In this document: piece by piece, positions 41,623-49,900 of the stretch
Layout: every line of letters begins with the position of its first letter
Position numbering within the stretch: the first letter of the stretch is position 1
Assembly (NCBI GenBank): GCA_039815685.1
Contig: JBCBYV010000023.1
Location: 1 to 64,000 of the forward strand
Reading direction: 5' to 3'
Source: Thermohalobaculum sp039815685
GTDB taxonomy: Bacteria; Pseudomonadota; Alphaproteobacteria; Rhodobacterales; Rhodobacteraceae
DNA length: 64,000 nt
Notes under the pieces: model-generated
The model's database searches: none
Seen by the model: the letters and a program-made list of their open reading frames with translations, nothing else
What the model was told of the DNA's origin: nothing
Made by a program: the position numbers and the translations under genes

Positions 41623-41640
41623 GACAGGAGGGATAGAGAG

Positions 41641-41970
41641 ATGGCGAGAATCAAACCCCGCGTGAAAGTTCCCCGCAAGGCCCAGCCCGGCGATGTCGTG
41701 ACGATCAAGACGCTGATCAGTCACCCGATGGAGTCGGGCCAGCGCAAGGATCGCAAGACCGGCGAGATCATCCCACGCAAGATCATCAACCACTTCACCG
41801 CGAAGTTTAATGGCGAGGTGGTGTTCGAGGCGAACATCGAACCTGCCGTGTCGGCCAACCCCTATTTCAGCTTCGACATGGTCGTCCCCGAGGCCGGAAC
41901 GCTGCAGTTCGAATGGGTGGATGACGACGGCTCCGTCTATACGGAGGAAAAGAAGATCGCGATCGGCTGA
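41641..41970 (+). CDS. soxZ: SoxYZ carrier subunit SoxZ
   Basis: A 109-residue immunoglobulin-fold partner of SoxY (KVPRKAQPGDVVTIKTLISHPMESGQRKD, in part; IINHFTAKFNGEVVFEANIEPAVSANPY, in part). No signal peptide, as expected for co-export with SoxY through Tat. Confidence 0.97.
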   Translation: MARIKPRVKVPRKAQPGDVVTIKTLISHPMESGQRKDRKTGEIIPRKIINHFTAKFNGEVVFEANIEPAVSANPYFSFDMVVPEAGTLQFEWVDDDGSVYTEEKKIAIG

Positions 41971-42011
41971 AGCTGGTTGCGCATAACAATAAGAATCCTG
42001 GGAGGAACGTG

Positions 42012-42854
42012 ATGAAGAAGCTGTTGCTTCTTATAGCCAGCTCCAGCGTCGTGGGTTTTGCGCTTGCCGGGCCGGGACCTGATGACAATGCGCTTGTGAT
42101 CGAGGGTGAGGAACTTGTTTCGGAGGTGAAGACTTCGGGCGACCATCCGCTCGATACGATCTATTCGGGCTGGCGCTTCCGCAAGCCGGAGACGCAGGCG
42201 CTCGAGATGGACGACTTCGAGAACCCGGCGATGGTGGCCGTGGACTACGGACTGGATCTCTGGGAGACGCCGGCAGGCAGCTCCAACCAGAGCTGTGCCG
42301 AGTGCCATGGCGATGTCGAAGAGGCGATGGCGGGCTTCCGGGCCGACATGCCGCGTTGGAACGAGGTGGCGGGCAAGCCCTGGTCGCTCGAGCACTGGAT
42401 CAACTGGTCGATCACCGAGCATCAGGGTGCCGATGCGTGGAAGTGGGAGAGCCCGGAGATGCTGGCGATGACGGCGCTCATCGGTCTCCAGTCCCGCGGC
42501 GAGCCCATGACGGTGCGGACCGATGGTCCGATGACGCCGTGGATCGAGCGTGGGAAGGAACTCTACTACACCCGCGTGGGCCAGCTCGATATGTCCTGCA
42601 ACCAGTGCCATGAGGACAATTACGGCCAGATGATCCGGGCCGATCACCTCAGCCAGGGCAACATCAACGGCTTCCCTACCTATCGCTTCAAGTGGTCGGG
42701 CCTCGGCTCGCTGCACCGCCGTTTCTCGGGCTGCATGAAGAACATCCGCGCGACGCCCTATAAGCGCGGATCGGACGAGTTCGTCGCCCTCGAGGCTTAT
42801 CTTGCTAGCCGCGGCTCCGGTCTCTCGATCGAGACCCCGGCCGTTAGGAACTGA
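42012..42854 (+). CDS. soxA: Diheme cytochrome c SoxA
   Basis: A 280-residue periplasmic protein. Signal MKKLLLLIASSSVVGFALAG, two CxxCH sites (QSCAECHGDV, MSCNQCHEDN) and the active-site Cys in FSGCMKNIRATPY that becomes a persulfide. Two heme sites place it with diheme SoxA forms. The ATG at 42012 is preferred over GTG at 42009 from the spacing to GGGAGG. Confidence 0.97.
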   Translation: MKKLLLLIASSSVVGFALAGPGPDDNALVIEGEELVSEVKTSGDHPLDTIYSGWRFRKPETQALEMDDFENPAMVAVDYGLDLWETPAGSSNQSCAECHGDVEEAMAGFRADMPRWNEVAGKPWSLEHWINWSITEHQGADAWKWESPEMLAMTALIGLQSRGEPMTVRTDGPMTPWIERGKELYYTRVGQLDMSCNQCHEDNYGQMIRADHLSQGNINGFPTYRFKWSGLGSLHRRFSGCMKNIRATPYKRGSDEFVALEAYLASRGSGLSIETPAVRN

Positions 42855-42978
42855 GGCAGAGCGTACGGCGTCCCTCTGCGCTTTGCGGCGGAGAGGGGCG
42901 CATCCACTGGACGAAGAGAGCAGGTCGGCCCTGGTGCCGGCCGCAGCGCGGGTTCGCCTGCGAACGGAGGAGGCTTGG

Positions 42979-44661
42979 ATGATCTCACGGCGCGACTTCC
43001 TGCAGGCGGCCATGGCGACGAGCGCGCTGACCGGCGGCGGCATCGCAGGCCTGGCGCGGGCGCAGGGGCTGACCGAAGCGGGGCTCATCGATATGGCGCC
43101 CTACGGGAACGTGACGCTCATCCATCTCTGCGACATCCACGGCCAGTTGAGGCCCGTCTGGTACCGCGAGCCCTCGGTCAATCTCGGCGTCGGCGAGGTC
43201 GATGGCCTGCCGCCCCATGTGACGGCTGAGGACTTTCTGCGGCTCTACAACATCGAGGCCGGGAGCCCGCGCGCCTACGCGCTGAGCTCGGTCGATTTCG
43301 CCGCGCTCGCCAAGGAGTACGGGCGGATGGGCGGCCTCGACCGCGTGGCTACCGTCGTCAAGCGGATACGGGCGGAGCGGCCAGAGGCGCTGCTGCTCGA
43401 CGCGGGCGATACGTGGCAGGGCTCGCTCACCTCTCTGCGGACCCAGGGCCAGGACATGGTGGATGCCATGAACCTGATGAAGCCGGACGCCATGACCTCG
43501 CATTGGGAGTTCACGCTCGGGATCGACCGGGTAACCGAGATCGTCGATGATCTGCCCTTCCCCTTCCTCGGCGCCAACATCTTCGATGCCGAATGGGACG
43601 AGCCCGCCTACGAGCCCTACACCTTGTTCGAGCGGGGCGGTGCGAAGATCGCCGTGATCGGGCAGGCCTTTCCCTGGATGCCGATCGCGAACCCTTCCTG
43701 GATGTTCCCCGGCCTCTCCTTCGGCATCCGCGAGGAGCGTATCCGGGAGATGGTGGACGAGGTGCGGGCCGAGGGCGCGAACGTCGTCGTCCTCCTCAGC
43801 CACAACGGCTTCGACCTTGATCGCAAGATGGCGAGCCGGGTCGAGGGCATTGACGTGATCCTCTGCGGCCATACCCACGACGCACTGCCCGAGCCGCTGA
43901 TGGTCGGCAAGACGGCGCTGATCGCCTCGGGCTCTCATGGGAAGTTCGTCTCCCGCGTCGATCTCGATGTGGATGGGTCAGGTCTCAAGGGCATCAAGCA
44001 CCGGCTGATCCCGGTCTTTGCCGACGCGATCAGCCCCGACCCGGAGATGGCGGCGCTGATCGAGCGCCATCGAGCGCCCTACGAGGCCGAGCTTTCGGAG
44101 GTGCTGGGTACGACCGATGGGCTCCTCTATCGGCGCGGCAACTTCAACGGCACCTTCGACGACCTGATCTGCAATGCGCTGATCGAGGAGCGGGACGCGG
44201 AGATCGCGCTTTCGCCCGGCTTCCGCTGGGGCGCGGCACTGCTGCCCGGCGATCAGATCACGCGGGAAGACGTCTTCAACGCCACGGCGATGACGTATCC
44301 TGAGGCCTACCGTACCGAGATGACGGGCGAGATGCTGAAGATCGTGCTCGAAGACGTGGCCGACAACCTCTTCAACCCCGATCCCTACTACCAGCAGGGG
44401 GGCGACATGGTCCGTGTCGGTGGCATGGGCTACTCGATCGACGTCTCCGCTCCGGCCGGGAGCCGCATCTCGGACATGACGCTGCTGAGCGACGGCAGCC
44501 CGATTGACCCTGCCCGCAGCTACACGATTGCCGGTTGGGCGAGCGTCAACGAGGGCACCGAAGGCCCTGCGATCTGGGACGTGGTCGAGGCGCATATCCG
44601 CCGCCACGGCACCGTGCGCGTTGATCCGAACAACACCGTCCGCGTCGCGGGACGGTCCTGA
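42979..44661 (+). CDS. soxB: Thiosulfohydrolase SoxB
   Basis: A 560-residue di-manganese hydrolase releasing sulfate from SoxY-bound thiosulfonate. Tat signal SRRDFLQAAMATSALTGG; metal motifs LCDIHGQLRP, LLDAGDTWQGS, TSHWEFTLG and ILCGHTHDALPEP. 5'-nucleotidase-type C-terminal domain. GGAGGAGGCTTGG before the ATG at 42979 fixes the start; 124 bp separate it from soxA. Confidence 0.97.
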   Translation: MISRRDFLQAAMATSALTGGGIAGLARAQGLTEAGLIDMAPYGNVTLIHLCDIHGQLRPVWYREPSVNLGVGEVDGLPPHVTAEDFLRLYNIEAGSPRAYALSSVDFAALAKEYGRMGGLDRVATVVKRIRAERPEALLLDAGDTWQGSLTSLRTQGQDMVDAMNLMKPDAMTSHWEFTLGIDRVTEIVDDLPFPFLGANIFDAEWDEPAYEPYTLFERGGAKIAVIGQAFPWMPIANPSWMFPGLSFGIREERIREMVDEVRAEGANVVVLLSHNGFDLDRKMASRVEGIDVILCGHTHDALPEPLMVGKTALIASGSHGKFVSRVDLDVDGSGLKGIKHRLIPVFADAISPDPEMAALIERHRAPYEAELSEVLGTTDGLLYRRGNFNGTFDDLICNALIEERDAEIALSPGFRWGAALLPGDQITREDVFNATAMTYPEAYRTEMTGEMLKIVLEDVADNLFNPDPYYQQGGDMVRVGGMGYSIDVSAPAGSRISDMTLLSDGSPIDPARSYTIAGWASVNEGTEGPAIWDVVEAHIRRHGTVRVDPNNTVRVAGRS

Positions 44662-44677
44662 ACCGCGTGAGGAGAGC

Positions 44678-45943
44678 ATGACGAAGACCCGCAATCCCGC
44701 CCGCCGCGCCTTTCTGAAGGGCAGTCTTGCCGCCGGCGGGGCGGCGCTGGCCTCCTCGGCTGCTCGCGGCGCTGCCGACCCTGCGATCACCGATCTCGAA
44801 CAGCAGCCTTGGACGCAGTTCCCGGGCGACGGCGTCGATGCCCGGCCCTACGGAACGCCCTCGCCCTACGAAGCGCATGTGGTGCGCCGCAACGTGCCGT
44901 GGCTGACGGCGGACCCGGTAAGCTCAGTGAACTTCACGCCTCTCCATGAGCTCGATGGCTTCATCACGCCCAACGGCCTCTGCTTCGAGCGCCATCATGG
45001 CGGCATCGCCGAGGTCGACCCAGCGATGTGGCGGCTGATGATCAACGGGCTCGTGGAACGGCCGCTCGTCTTCACGCTCGAGGACATCAACCGCTTTCCG
45101 CGGGTCTCGCTCCCCTACTTCCTCGAATGCGCAGCCAATAGCGGGATGGAGTGGCGCGGCGCGCAGCTCAACGGCGTGCAGTACACCCACGGCATGATCC
45201 ACAACTGCGTCTACTCGGGCGTCCGGCTGCGCGACGTGCTGGCCGAGGCTGGTCTGAAGGCAAGTGCGAAATGGCTGCTGCCCGAAGGCGGGGACGCGGC
45301 GGGCATGACCCGCTCGGTGCCGCTTGAGAAGGCGCTCGATGACTGCCTGATCGCCACGCATATGAACGGCGAGCGGCTGCGCCCGGAACAGGGCTACCCC
45401 GCCCGCCTCGTGGTGCCGGGCTGGGAAGGCAACATGTGGGTCAAGTGGCTCCGCCGGATCGAAGTCGGCGACGAACCCTGGCACCACCGCGAAGAGACGT
45501 CGAAATATACCGACCTGATGGCGGACGGTAAGGCCCGCCGCTTCACCTGGGAGATGGACGTCAAATCCGTCATCACCAACCCGAGCCCGCAGGCGCCCAT
45601 CACCCATGGCAAGGGCCACACGGTGATCACCGGGGTCGCCTGGTCCGGGCGCGGAACCATCAGGGAAGTGCATGTCACGACCGATGGCGGCAAGAACTGG
45701 CATCAGGCGCGTGTCGACGGGTTCACGACGCCGAAGTCGATGCATCGCTTCTACTATGACTTTGCCTGGGACGGCTCGCCGCTCCTGCTGCAGTCCCGTG
45801 CGGTGGACAGCGAAGGCTACCTGCAGCCGACCAAGGACCAGCTCCGGAAGGTGCGCGGCGTCAACTCCATCTATCACAACAACGGCATCCAAACCTGGGC
45901 CGTGAACGCGCAAGGTGAGGCCGAGAATGTCGAGATTTCCTAA
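44678..45943 (+). CDS. soxC: Sulfane dehydrogenase molybdenum subunit SoxC
   Basis: A 421-residue molybdoprotein of the sulfite oxidase family. Tat signal ARRAFLKGSLAAGGAAL; the molybdopterin-ligand Cys is in YFLECAANSGMEW; MIHNCVYSGVRL and VPGWEGNMWVKWL are family blocks; dimerisation domain at the C-terminus. With SoxD it oxidises SoxY-bound sulfane by six electrons. It overlaps soxD by 17 bp. Confidence 0.97.
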   Translation: MTKTRNPARRAFLKGSLAAGGAALASSAARGAADPAITDLEQQPWTQFPGDGVDARPYGTPSPYEAHVVRRNVPWLTADPVSSVNFTPLHELDGFITPNGLCFERHHGGIAEVDPAMWRLMINGLVERPLVFTLEDINRFPRVSLPYFLECAANSGMEWRGAQLNGVQYTHGMIHNCVYSGVRLRDVLAEAGLKASAKWLLPEGGDAAGMTRSVPLEKALDDCLIATHMNGERLRPEQGYPARLVVPGWEGNMWVKWLRRIEVGDEPWHHREETSKYTDLMADGKARRFTWEMDVKSVITNPSPQAPITHGKGHTVITGVAWSGRGTIREVHVTTDGGKNWHQARVDGFTTPKSMHRFYYDFAWDGSPLLLQSRAVDSEGYLQPTKDQLRKVRGVNSIYHNNGIQTWAVNAQGEAENVEIS

Positions 45944-46592
45944 GTTCGCCCTCGCAGCGCTGGTCTCTGCCGGCCTCGCGGCCCCTGCGCTGGCGGATGG
46001 CTATGGCCTCGGCCGCGAGGCGCTGCCCGAAGAGGTGGCGGCCTGGGACATCGATGTGCGTCCCGACGGGCAGGGGCTGCCGGAAGGCTCCGGCGACGTG
46101 CTGACGGGCGAAGAGATATTCGCGGAGCAATGCGCCTATTGCCACGGCGATTTCGGCGAGGGCGTCGACCGCTGGCCTGTCCTTTCTGGCGGGCACGACA
46201 CGCTGGCCGACGACCGGCCGGTCAAGACCATCGGCAGCTACTGGCCGTATCTCTCCACGGTCTACGACTACATCAATCGCGCCATGCCGTTCGGCTATGC
46301 GCAGTCGCTGCAGCCGGACGATGTCTACGCGATCACGGCGTATCTTCTCTACATGAACGATGTGGTCGACGATGACGAGTTCGTGCTGAGCCGGGAGAAC
46401 TTCACCGAGGTCCGGCTCCCTAACGAGCAGAACTTCTTTGCGGATCCGCGTCCCGACATCCCCAACGTGGCCGATACGGCGCCGTGCATGACCAATTGCA
46501 AGGAGAGCGCCGAGATCACTATGAGGGCCCGCATTCTCGACGTGACGCCGGAGGCTGACGACGACGCGACGGCGGGCATCAGTGTCGAGTAG
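45927..46592 (+). CDS. soxD: Cytochrome subunit SoxD, short monoheme form
   Basis: A 221-residue periplasmic cytochrome. Signal FALAALVSAGLAAPALA, one heme motif CAYCH (EQCAYCHGDFGEG), and GYAQSLQPDDVYAITAYLLYMN (in part). Paracoccus SoxD is about 380 residues with a second, c550-like heme domain; that domain is missing here. The next gene begins with such a domain. Cys in MTNCKESAEI is conserved. It starts inside soxC. Confidence 0.92.
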   Translation: MSRFPKFALAALVSAGLAAPALADGYGLGREALPEEVAAWDIDVRPDGQGLPEGSGDVLTGEEIFAEQCAYCHGDFGEGVDRWPVLSGGHDTLADDRPVKTIGSYWPYLSTVYDYINRAMPFGYAQSLQPDDVYAITAYLLYMNDVVDDDEFVLSRENFTEVRLPNEQNFFADPRPDIPNVADTAPCMTNCKESAEITMRARILDVTPEADDDATAGISVE

Positions 46593-47301
46593 GCGCTACT
46601 CCACCACCGGCCTGACCCGGTGCCTTCTGGGCGGCGCGCTTGCCGCCCTTCTCTTCGTTCCCGCGAGCGCCGGCGATGCGGAACGCGGCGCTAAGATCTA
46701 TCGCAAGTGCCAGTCATGCCACATGGTCGGTGAGAAGGCGCGCAACCGCGTAGGCCCGCATCTCAACGAGCTCTTCGGGCGCAAGGCGGCGGGGGTCGAG
46801 GGCTATCGCTACTCGGACGACATGCAGCGGGCCGGTGCAGATGGTCTGATCTGGAGCGCCGATAAGCTGCATGTCTACATCGAAAACCCAAGCAGCCTCG
46901 TCACCGGAACTCGCATGGCCTTTCGCGGCATCGCCGACCGCGAGGAGCGCGACGATTTGATTGCCTATCTCCGTCTCTTCTCCGCCTCACCGCGCGACAT
47001 TCCGGAGGCGGCTCCCACGGCGCCAGTACGCGATCCGGACGTGGATCCGACGATCCTCGCGATCGAGGGCGACCGGGACTATGGCGAGTATCTCTCGGGC
47101 GAATGCGTCACCTGCCATCAGGCGTCTGGCGCGGATGAGGGCATCCCGTCGATCACCGGTTGGCCGCAGCGCGACTTCGTGACCGCACTACACGCCTACA
47201 AGAACAAGCACCGACCGCATCCCGTGATGCAGCTCGTCGCGATAAACCTGTCCGACGAGGAGATCGCGGCGCTCGCCGCATTCTTCGAAGGCGTCGACTA
47301 A
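46582..47301 (+). CDS. soxE: Diheme cytochrome c SoxE
   Basis: A 239-residue periplasmic diheme cytochrome. GTG start, overlapping the soxD stop by 11 bp. The N-terminal half is a c550/c2-type domain (KCQSCHMVGEKARNRVGPHL). The C-terminal half (GECVTCHQASGADEGIPSI ... LSDEEIAALAAFF) resembles FccA, the cytochrome partner of sulfide dehydrogenases. It should be the electron acceptor of SoxF, and the first domain could also serve SoxCD. Confidence 0.88.
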   Translation: MSSRRYSTTGLTRCLLGGALAALLFVPASAGDAERGAKIYRKCQSCHMVGEKARNRVGPHLNELFGRKAAGVEGYRYSDDMQRAGADGLIWSADKLHVYIENPSSLVTGTRMAFRGIADREERDDLIAYLRLFSASPRDIPEAAPTAPVRDPDVDPTILAIEGDRDYGEYLSGECVTCHQASGADEGIPSITGWPQRDFVTALHAYKNKHRPHPVMQLVAINLSDEEIAALAAFFEGVD

Positions 47302-47331
47302 AGGCGCCGTCAAATCTGGGAGGAACCGACA

Positions 47332-48594
47332 ATGAAGATGAACCGACGCCAGACGCTCACTGCAACGCTTGCCGGGGCGACCGCACTCGCCGCGCCGGCG
47401 GTCGTCGGCGCCGCTCGGCCCCGCGCCGTGGTGATCGGCGGGGGCGCGGGTGGCGCCACGGCGGCCCGCTACATCGCGAAGGACTCGAAGGGCGAGATCG
47501 ACGTCGCCCTGATCGAGCCGAGCCGCACCTACTACACCTGCTTCTTCTCCAACCTCTATATCGGCGGCTTCCGCAGCCTCGAGAGCATCGCCCATTCTTA
47601 CGGCACGCTGGCGGCCGGCGGCGTGAACGTGGTGCATGACTGGGCGACCGGGATCGACCGCGACGCGAAGACCGTGGCGCTCGCAGGCGGGGGGTCGGTC
47701 GGCTACGACAACCTCGTCGTCGCACCTGGCATCGACTTCAAGGAGGGCAGCATCCCGGGCTGGGATCTCTCGGCCCAGAACGCGATGCCCCACGCCTGGA
47801 AAGGCGGCAGCCAGACCGAGCTTCTGAAGGCGCAGATCGAGAGCATGCCCGAGGGTGGCGTCTATGCGATGGTCGCGCCGCCGAACCCCTATCGCTGCCC
47901 GCCGGGGCCCTATGAGCGCGTCTCGATGGTCGCGCATCAGCTGAAGGCGAAGAACCCGACGGCCAAGATCCTAATCTTCGATCCGAAGCCCAAATTCTCG
48001 AAGATGGCGCTCTTCCAGGAAGGCTGGGAGCGGCACTATCCGGGCATGATCGAGTGGCTGGATGCGGACTTCACCGGACCGCTCGAGGAAGTGCGCCCCG
48101 ACGCCATGGAGATCGTCGCGGGTGGCGAGGTGACCAAGGTCGATGTCTGTAACGCGATCCCTGCGCAGAAGGCAGGCACCATCGCAGAGAAGGCGGGCCT
48201 CACGAACGACAGCGGCTTCTGCCCGATCGTGCCCGCCTCGATGCGGAGCCAGGTCGATGAGAACGTCTATGTCCTCGGCGACGCGACCATCGCGGGCGAC
48301 ATGCCGAAATCGGGCTTCTCGGCCAACAGCCAGGCCAAGGTAGCGGCGATGAACCTTCGCGCAGCACTCACGGGAAGCAAGGCCTTCCCCGCGAAGTACT
48401 CCAACACCTGCTGGTCGCTGATCGACACGGAGGACGGGGTCAAGGTCGGCGCGCGCTACGAGGCGACGGACGAGAAGATCGCCAAGACCGATGGCTTCAT
48501 CAGCCAGACCGGCGAGGACAGCGCCATGCGCAAGCAGACCTATGAGGAAAGCCTCGGTTGGTATGCTGGCATCACCGCCGACATGTTCGGCTGA
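47332..48594 (+). CDS. soxF: Sulfide dehydrogenase flavoprotein SoxF
   Basis: A 420-residue FAD protein (FCSD family). Tat-like signal MNRRQTLTATLAGATALAAP, dinucleotide fold VVIGGGAGGATAARYI, redox cysteines in TYYTCFFSNLY and NPYRCPPGPYE, and a C-terminal FCSD-binding block. With SoxE it forms a flavocytochrome c; in Paracoccus it speeds thiosulfate-dependent activity by reactivating SoxYZ. Confidence 0.96.
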   Translation: MKMNRRQTLTATLAGATALAAPAVVGAARPRAVVIGGGAGGATAARYIAKDSKGEIDVALIEPSRTYYTCFFSNLYIGGFRSLESIAHSYGTLAAGGVNVVHDWATGIDRDAKTVALAGGGSVGYDNLVVAPGIDFKEGSIPGWDLSAQNAMPHAWKGGSQTELLKAQIESMPEGGVYAMVAPPNPYRCPPGPYERVSMVAHQLKAKNPTAKILIFDPKPKFSKMALFQEGWERHYPGMIEWLDADFTGPLEEVRPDAMEIVAGGEVTKVDVCNAIPAQKAGTIAEKAGLTNDSGFCPIVPASMRSQVDENVYVLGDATIAGDMPKSGFSANSQAKVAAMNLRAALTGSKAFPAKYSNTCWSLIDTEDGVKVGARYEATDEKIAKTDGFISQTGEDSAMRKQTYEESLGWYAGITADMFG

Positions 48595-48609
48595 AGGCAA
48601 GAGCGCGCC

Positions 48610-49062
48610 ATGAGAACCGCATCCGTTGCGCTGATTGCCCTCGGCCTGATGGCGCGTGCTGCGGGTGCTGGGGATGGCGCGCTCACCGTCTACGAGGCCG
48701 ATGGCGATTTCGATGACGCTACCTTCTCCGTCGAGAGCGCCATCACCGACCGTGGGCTTGTGATCGACTTCGTCAGCCATGTTGGCGACATGCTGACCCG
48801 GACGGGGAGCGATGTCGGCTCGCAGGCTGCGATCTTCGAGAAGGCCGACATCTTCCTCTTCTGCTCGGCCGTCGTGTCACGCCAGGTGATGGAAGCGAAT
48901 CCGGACAATATCGTCCACTGCCCCTATGGCGTCTTCGTGCGGCAGTTTCCCGGTTCGGACGGGCGGGTCGAGATAGGCTTTCGCAACATGCCGGAAGGGG
49001 AGATGGCGGTCGTGCAGGCGCTGCTCGATGAGATCGCGCGTGAGGCTGCCGGCCTCGACTAA
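48610..49062 (+). CDS. DUF302-domain secreted protein at the end of the sox operon
   Basis: A 150-residue protein. Signal peptide (MRTASVALIALGLMARAAGA) and a DUF302 domain: KADIFLFCSAVVSRQVMEANPDNIVHCPYGV (in part) and VEIGFRNMPEG. Two Cys (FLFCSAV, VHCPYG) could be redox-active. It starts 16 bp after soxF, so it is part of the operon. The role of DUF302 in sulfur oxidation is unknown. Confidence 0.87.
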   Translation: MRTASVALIALGLMARAAGAGDGALTVYEADGDFDDATFSVESAITDRGLVIDFVSHVGDMLTRTGSDVGSQAAIFEKADIFLFCSAVVSRQVMEANPDNIVHCPYGVFVRQFPGSDGRVEIGFRNMPEGEMAVVQALLDEIAREAAGLD

Positions 49063-49355
49063 GGCACCTCATGACCTGCGTCTGTCGTGCCTTGGCATGC
49101 TGTCTCTCAGATCCGGATAGCGGCGCTAGGCGGCGATGCCGATGGCCGATGGGCGGAGCGATCGTCCTTTGCGCGTTTCCCGCTGATCGTATGAGTTGAT
49201 CGCGACCGGCATACCCTTACGATCCGAGGTCCCGGGTGGGCGCGGTGCGAAGTTCTGCAAGAAATGCGCGGGGCGCCGCACTTCGGCTCGGTTGGACCCA
49301 GACGAGGAAGCAACAGCATCTCGTTTGGGGGGAGCAGCGCCAGGAGTGAAGGGTT
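49063..49355. other. Intergenic region between sox operon and globin gene
   Basis: 293 bp with no supported gene. CCGGATAG at 49113-49120 is one half of the palindrome found at the exopolysaccharide promoters, but no second half is present. Confidence 0.4.
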
Positions 49356-49793
49356 ATGGCCCTTTCGGCCGAGCAGATCGCGACGATCCGGGCGACATGG
49401 GCGAAGACCGCACCTGTCGCGGCTATGGCGTCGCGACTCTTCTATGGGCGCCTCTTTCGCCTGGCACCGCATACGCGCGGGCTCTTCCGCGGTGATCTTG
49501 AGGCGCAGGGCCGAAAGCTGACGGCGACACTCGGCTTCGTCGTCGACCATCTGGACCAGCCGGAGACGCTGGCACCGGCGGCCCGCGCCCTGGCCGTCCG
49601 GCATATAGATTACGGTGTCACGGCCGATCAGTACGCCCCTGTGGGTGAAGCCTTGATCTGGACGTTCAATGAGCTATTGGGCCCCGCCTTCGGCGAGAAG
49701 GAGAACGCGGCCTGGCTCGCAGCCTACGCAGCACTTTCCACGATGATGATCGATGCCGCCTATAGAGACGCTCCCGGTGACGCCGCCGTATAG
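49356..49793 (+). CDS. Single-domain globin
   Basis: A 145-residue globin of the flavohemoglobin/Vitreoscilla type without a reductase domain. LFYGRLFRLAPHTRGLF is the B-C region, LEAQGRKLTATLGFVV the E helix with Gln at the distal site, and AVRHIDYGVTADQY carries the proximal His. Such globins bind O2 or NO. It stands between the sulfur-oxidation and exopolysaccharide regions. Monocistronic by position. Confidence 0.9.
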   Translation: MALSAEQIATIRATWAKTAPVAAMASRLFYGRLFRLAPHTRGLFRGDLEAQGRKLTATLGFVVDHLDQPETLAPAARALAVRHIDYGVTADQYAPVGEALIWTFNELLGPAFGEKENAAWLAAYAALSTMMIDAAYRDAPGDAAV

Positions 49794-49900
49794 CGACCTC
49801 GGCCGTCCAGGGTATCCTCGTCAGACCAAGGATCGGCAGACAGCTTGGTGCCCGCGCGATCTGGTTGCATGGTCTGACCGAAAAAGGCGGCTCGCCCCAG

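Noticed and set aside
36548..49062. The sox region as an integrative island using tRNA-Gln
   Set aside because: No integrase gene and no duplicate of the tRNA 3' end was found at the far side. Neighbour genes and apparent composition look continuous.
49113..49120. CCGGATAG upstream of the globin as an operator copy
   Set aside because: Only one arm is present; an 8-base match is not enough to call a site.
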